From: Candidatus Collierbacteria bacterium CG_4_9_14_3_um_filter_43_16
Lineage (GTDB): Bacteria > Patescibacteriota > Microgenomatia > UBA1400 > MFAQ01
Length of the DNA stretch: 10,780 bases
NCBI GenBank assembly: GCA_002789895.1
Contig: PFUC01000032.1
Span: 1 to 10,780 of the forward strand
Reading direction: 5' to 3'
The notes below the pieces were generated by a model. That model made no database searches and had not been told where the DNA came from. It worked only from the letters and a program-made list of their open reading frames with translations. Both the position numbers and the translations under genes were made by a program. Shown piece after piece: positions 10,717-10,780 of this stretch; the first letter of the stretch is position 1, and every line of letters starts with the position of its first letter.

Positions 10717-10780
10717 TGCCGGATCGTCTAATTGGCTGGACGTCGCCCTCTGGAGGCGAAGATTCTAGGTTCGAGTCCTA
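10717..10780 (+). tRNA. tRNA-Gln(CTG), 3' end cut by the window edge
   Basis: The cloverleaf can be drawn by eye: acceptor 5' strand TGCCGGA (10717-10723), D stem GTC with GAC closing ATTGGCTG, anticodon stem TCGCC (10743-10747) with GGCGA (10755-10759), loop CTCTGGA with anticodon CTG at 10750-10752, a 5-nt variable loop AGATT, then T stem and loop CTAGG-TTCGAGT-CCTA up to the edge. The anticodon reads CAG (Gln), and a U at position 1 is usual for bacterial tRNA-Gln. Only the last T-stem base, the acceptor 3' strand and the tail are missing. Confidence 0.93.

Noticed and set aside
1..10780. CRISPR array, insertion sequence or rRNA
   Set aside because: No regularly spaced direct repeats, transposase motifs, terminal inverted repeats or rRNA-like sequence were seen.

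Overview
The window looks like chromosomal DNA from a small-genome bacterium, most probably a Patescibacteria/CPR lineage. I infer this from the short intergenic gaps, many small hypothetical membrane or helical proteins, a prolyl-tRNA synthetase of 412 residues without the usual editing insertion, a short Lgt, and promoters placed so close to start codons that transcripts should be leaderless. The genetic code is standard: TGA ends proS and lgt, and the long genes have no internal TGA. The lineage is an inference; there is no rRNA gene here.

Layout. 1-420 (+): the end of an unknown gene, a coupled 98-aa hypothetical gene and a clear intrinsic terminator. 416-1399: a divergent pair, a UPF0200-like P-loop nucleotide kinase (-) and a helical 98-aa protein (+), with back-to-back promoters between them. 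1443-2728 (-): a protein joining an ATP-cone to a PD-(D/E)xK nuclease domain, followed by a small membrane-anchored protein. 2764-4660 (+): proS then lgt, overlapping by 8 nt. 4641-8796 (-): a four-gene housekeeping block, mgsA/rarA, an anchored extracytoplasmic protein, a 33-aa membrane microprotein not previously listed as an ORF, and the ATP-dependent protease Lon. The 3' ends of lon and lgt overlap by 20 nt.

8797-10716 (+) differs in character: poorly conserved or degenerate ORFs, a possible 14-aa leader peptide, a 104-aa hypothetical protein, a hypothetical gene broken by a +1 frameshift at a T5 run, and a LAGLIDADG homing endonuclease with an N-terminal NUMOD-like stretch broken by a +1 frameshift at an A7 run. 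The window ends inside a tRNA-Gln(CTG) gene. This 3' part is the accessory zone.

How it works together. Lon (protein quality control), MgsA (replication-fork maintenance), ProRS (translation) and Lgt (lipoprotein lipidation) are housekeeping genes. The most consistent signal across the window is regulatory. Genes that begin a transcription unit mostly have a -10 box 5-8 nt before the start codon and no Shine-Dalgarno sequence, while several genes inside units have a Shine-Dalgarno sequence. The most interesting protein is the ATP-cone/nuclease fusion, a candidate nucleotide-sensing nuclease. I found no CRISPR array, insertion sequence or rRNA.
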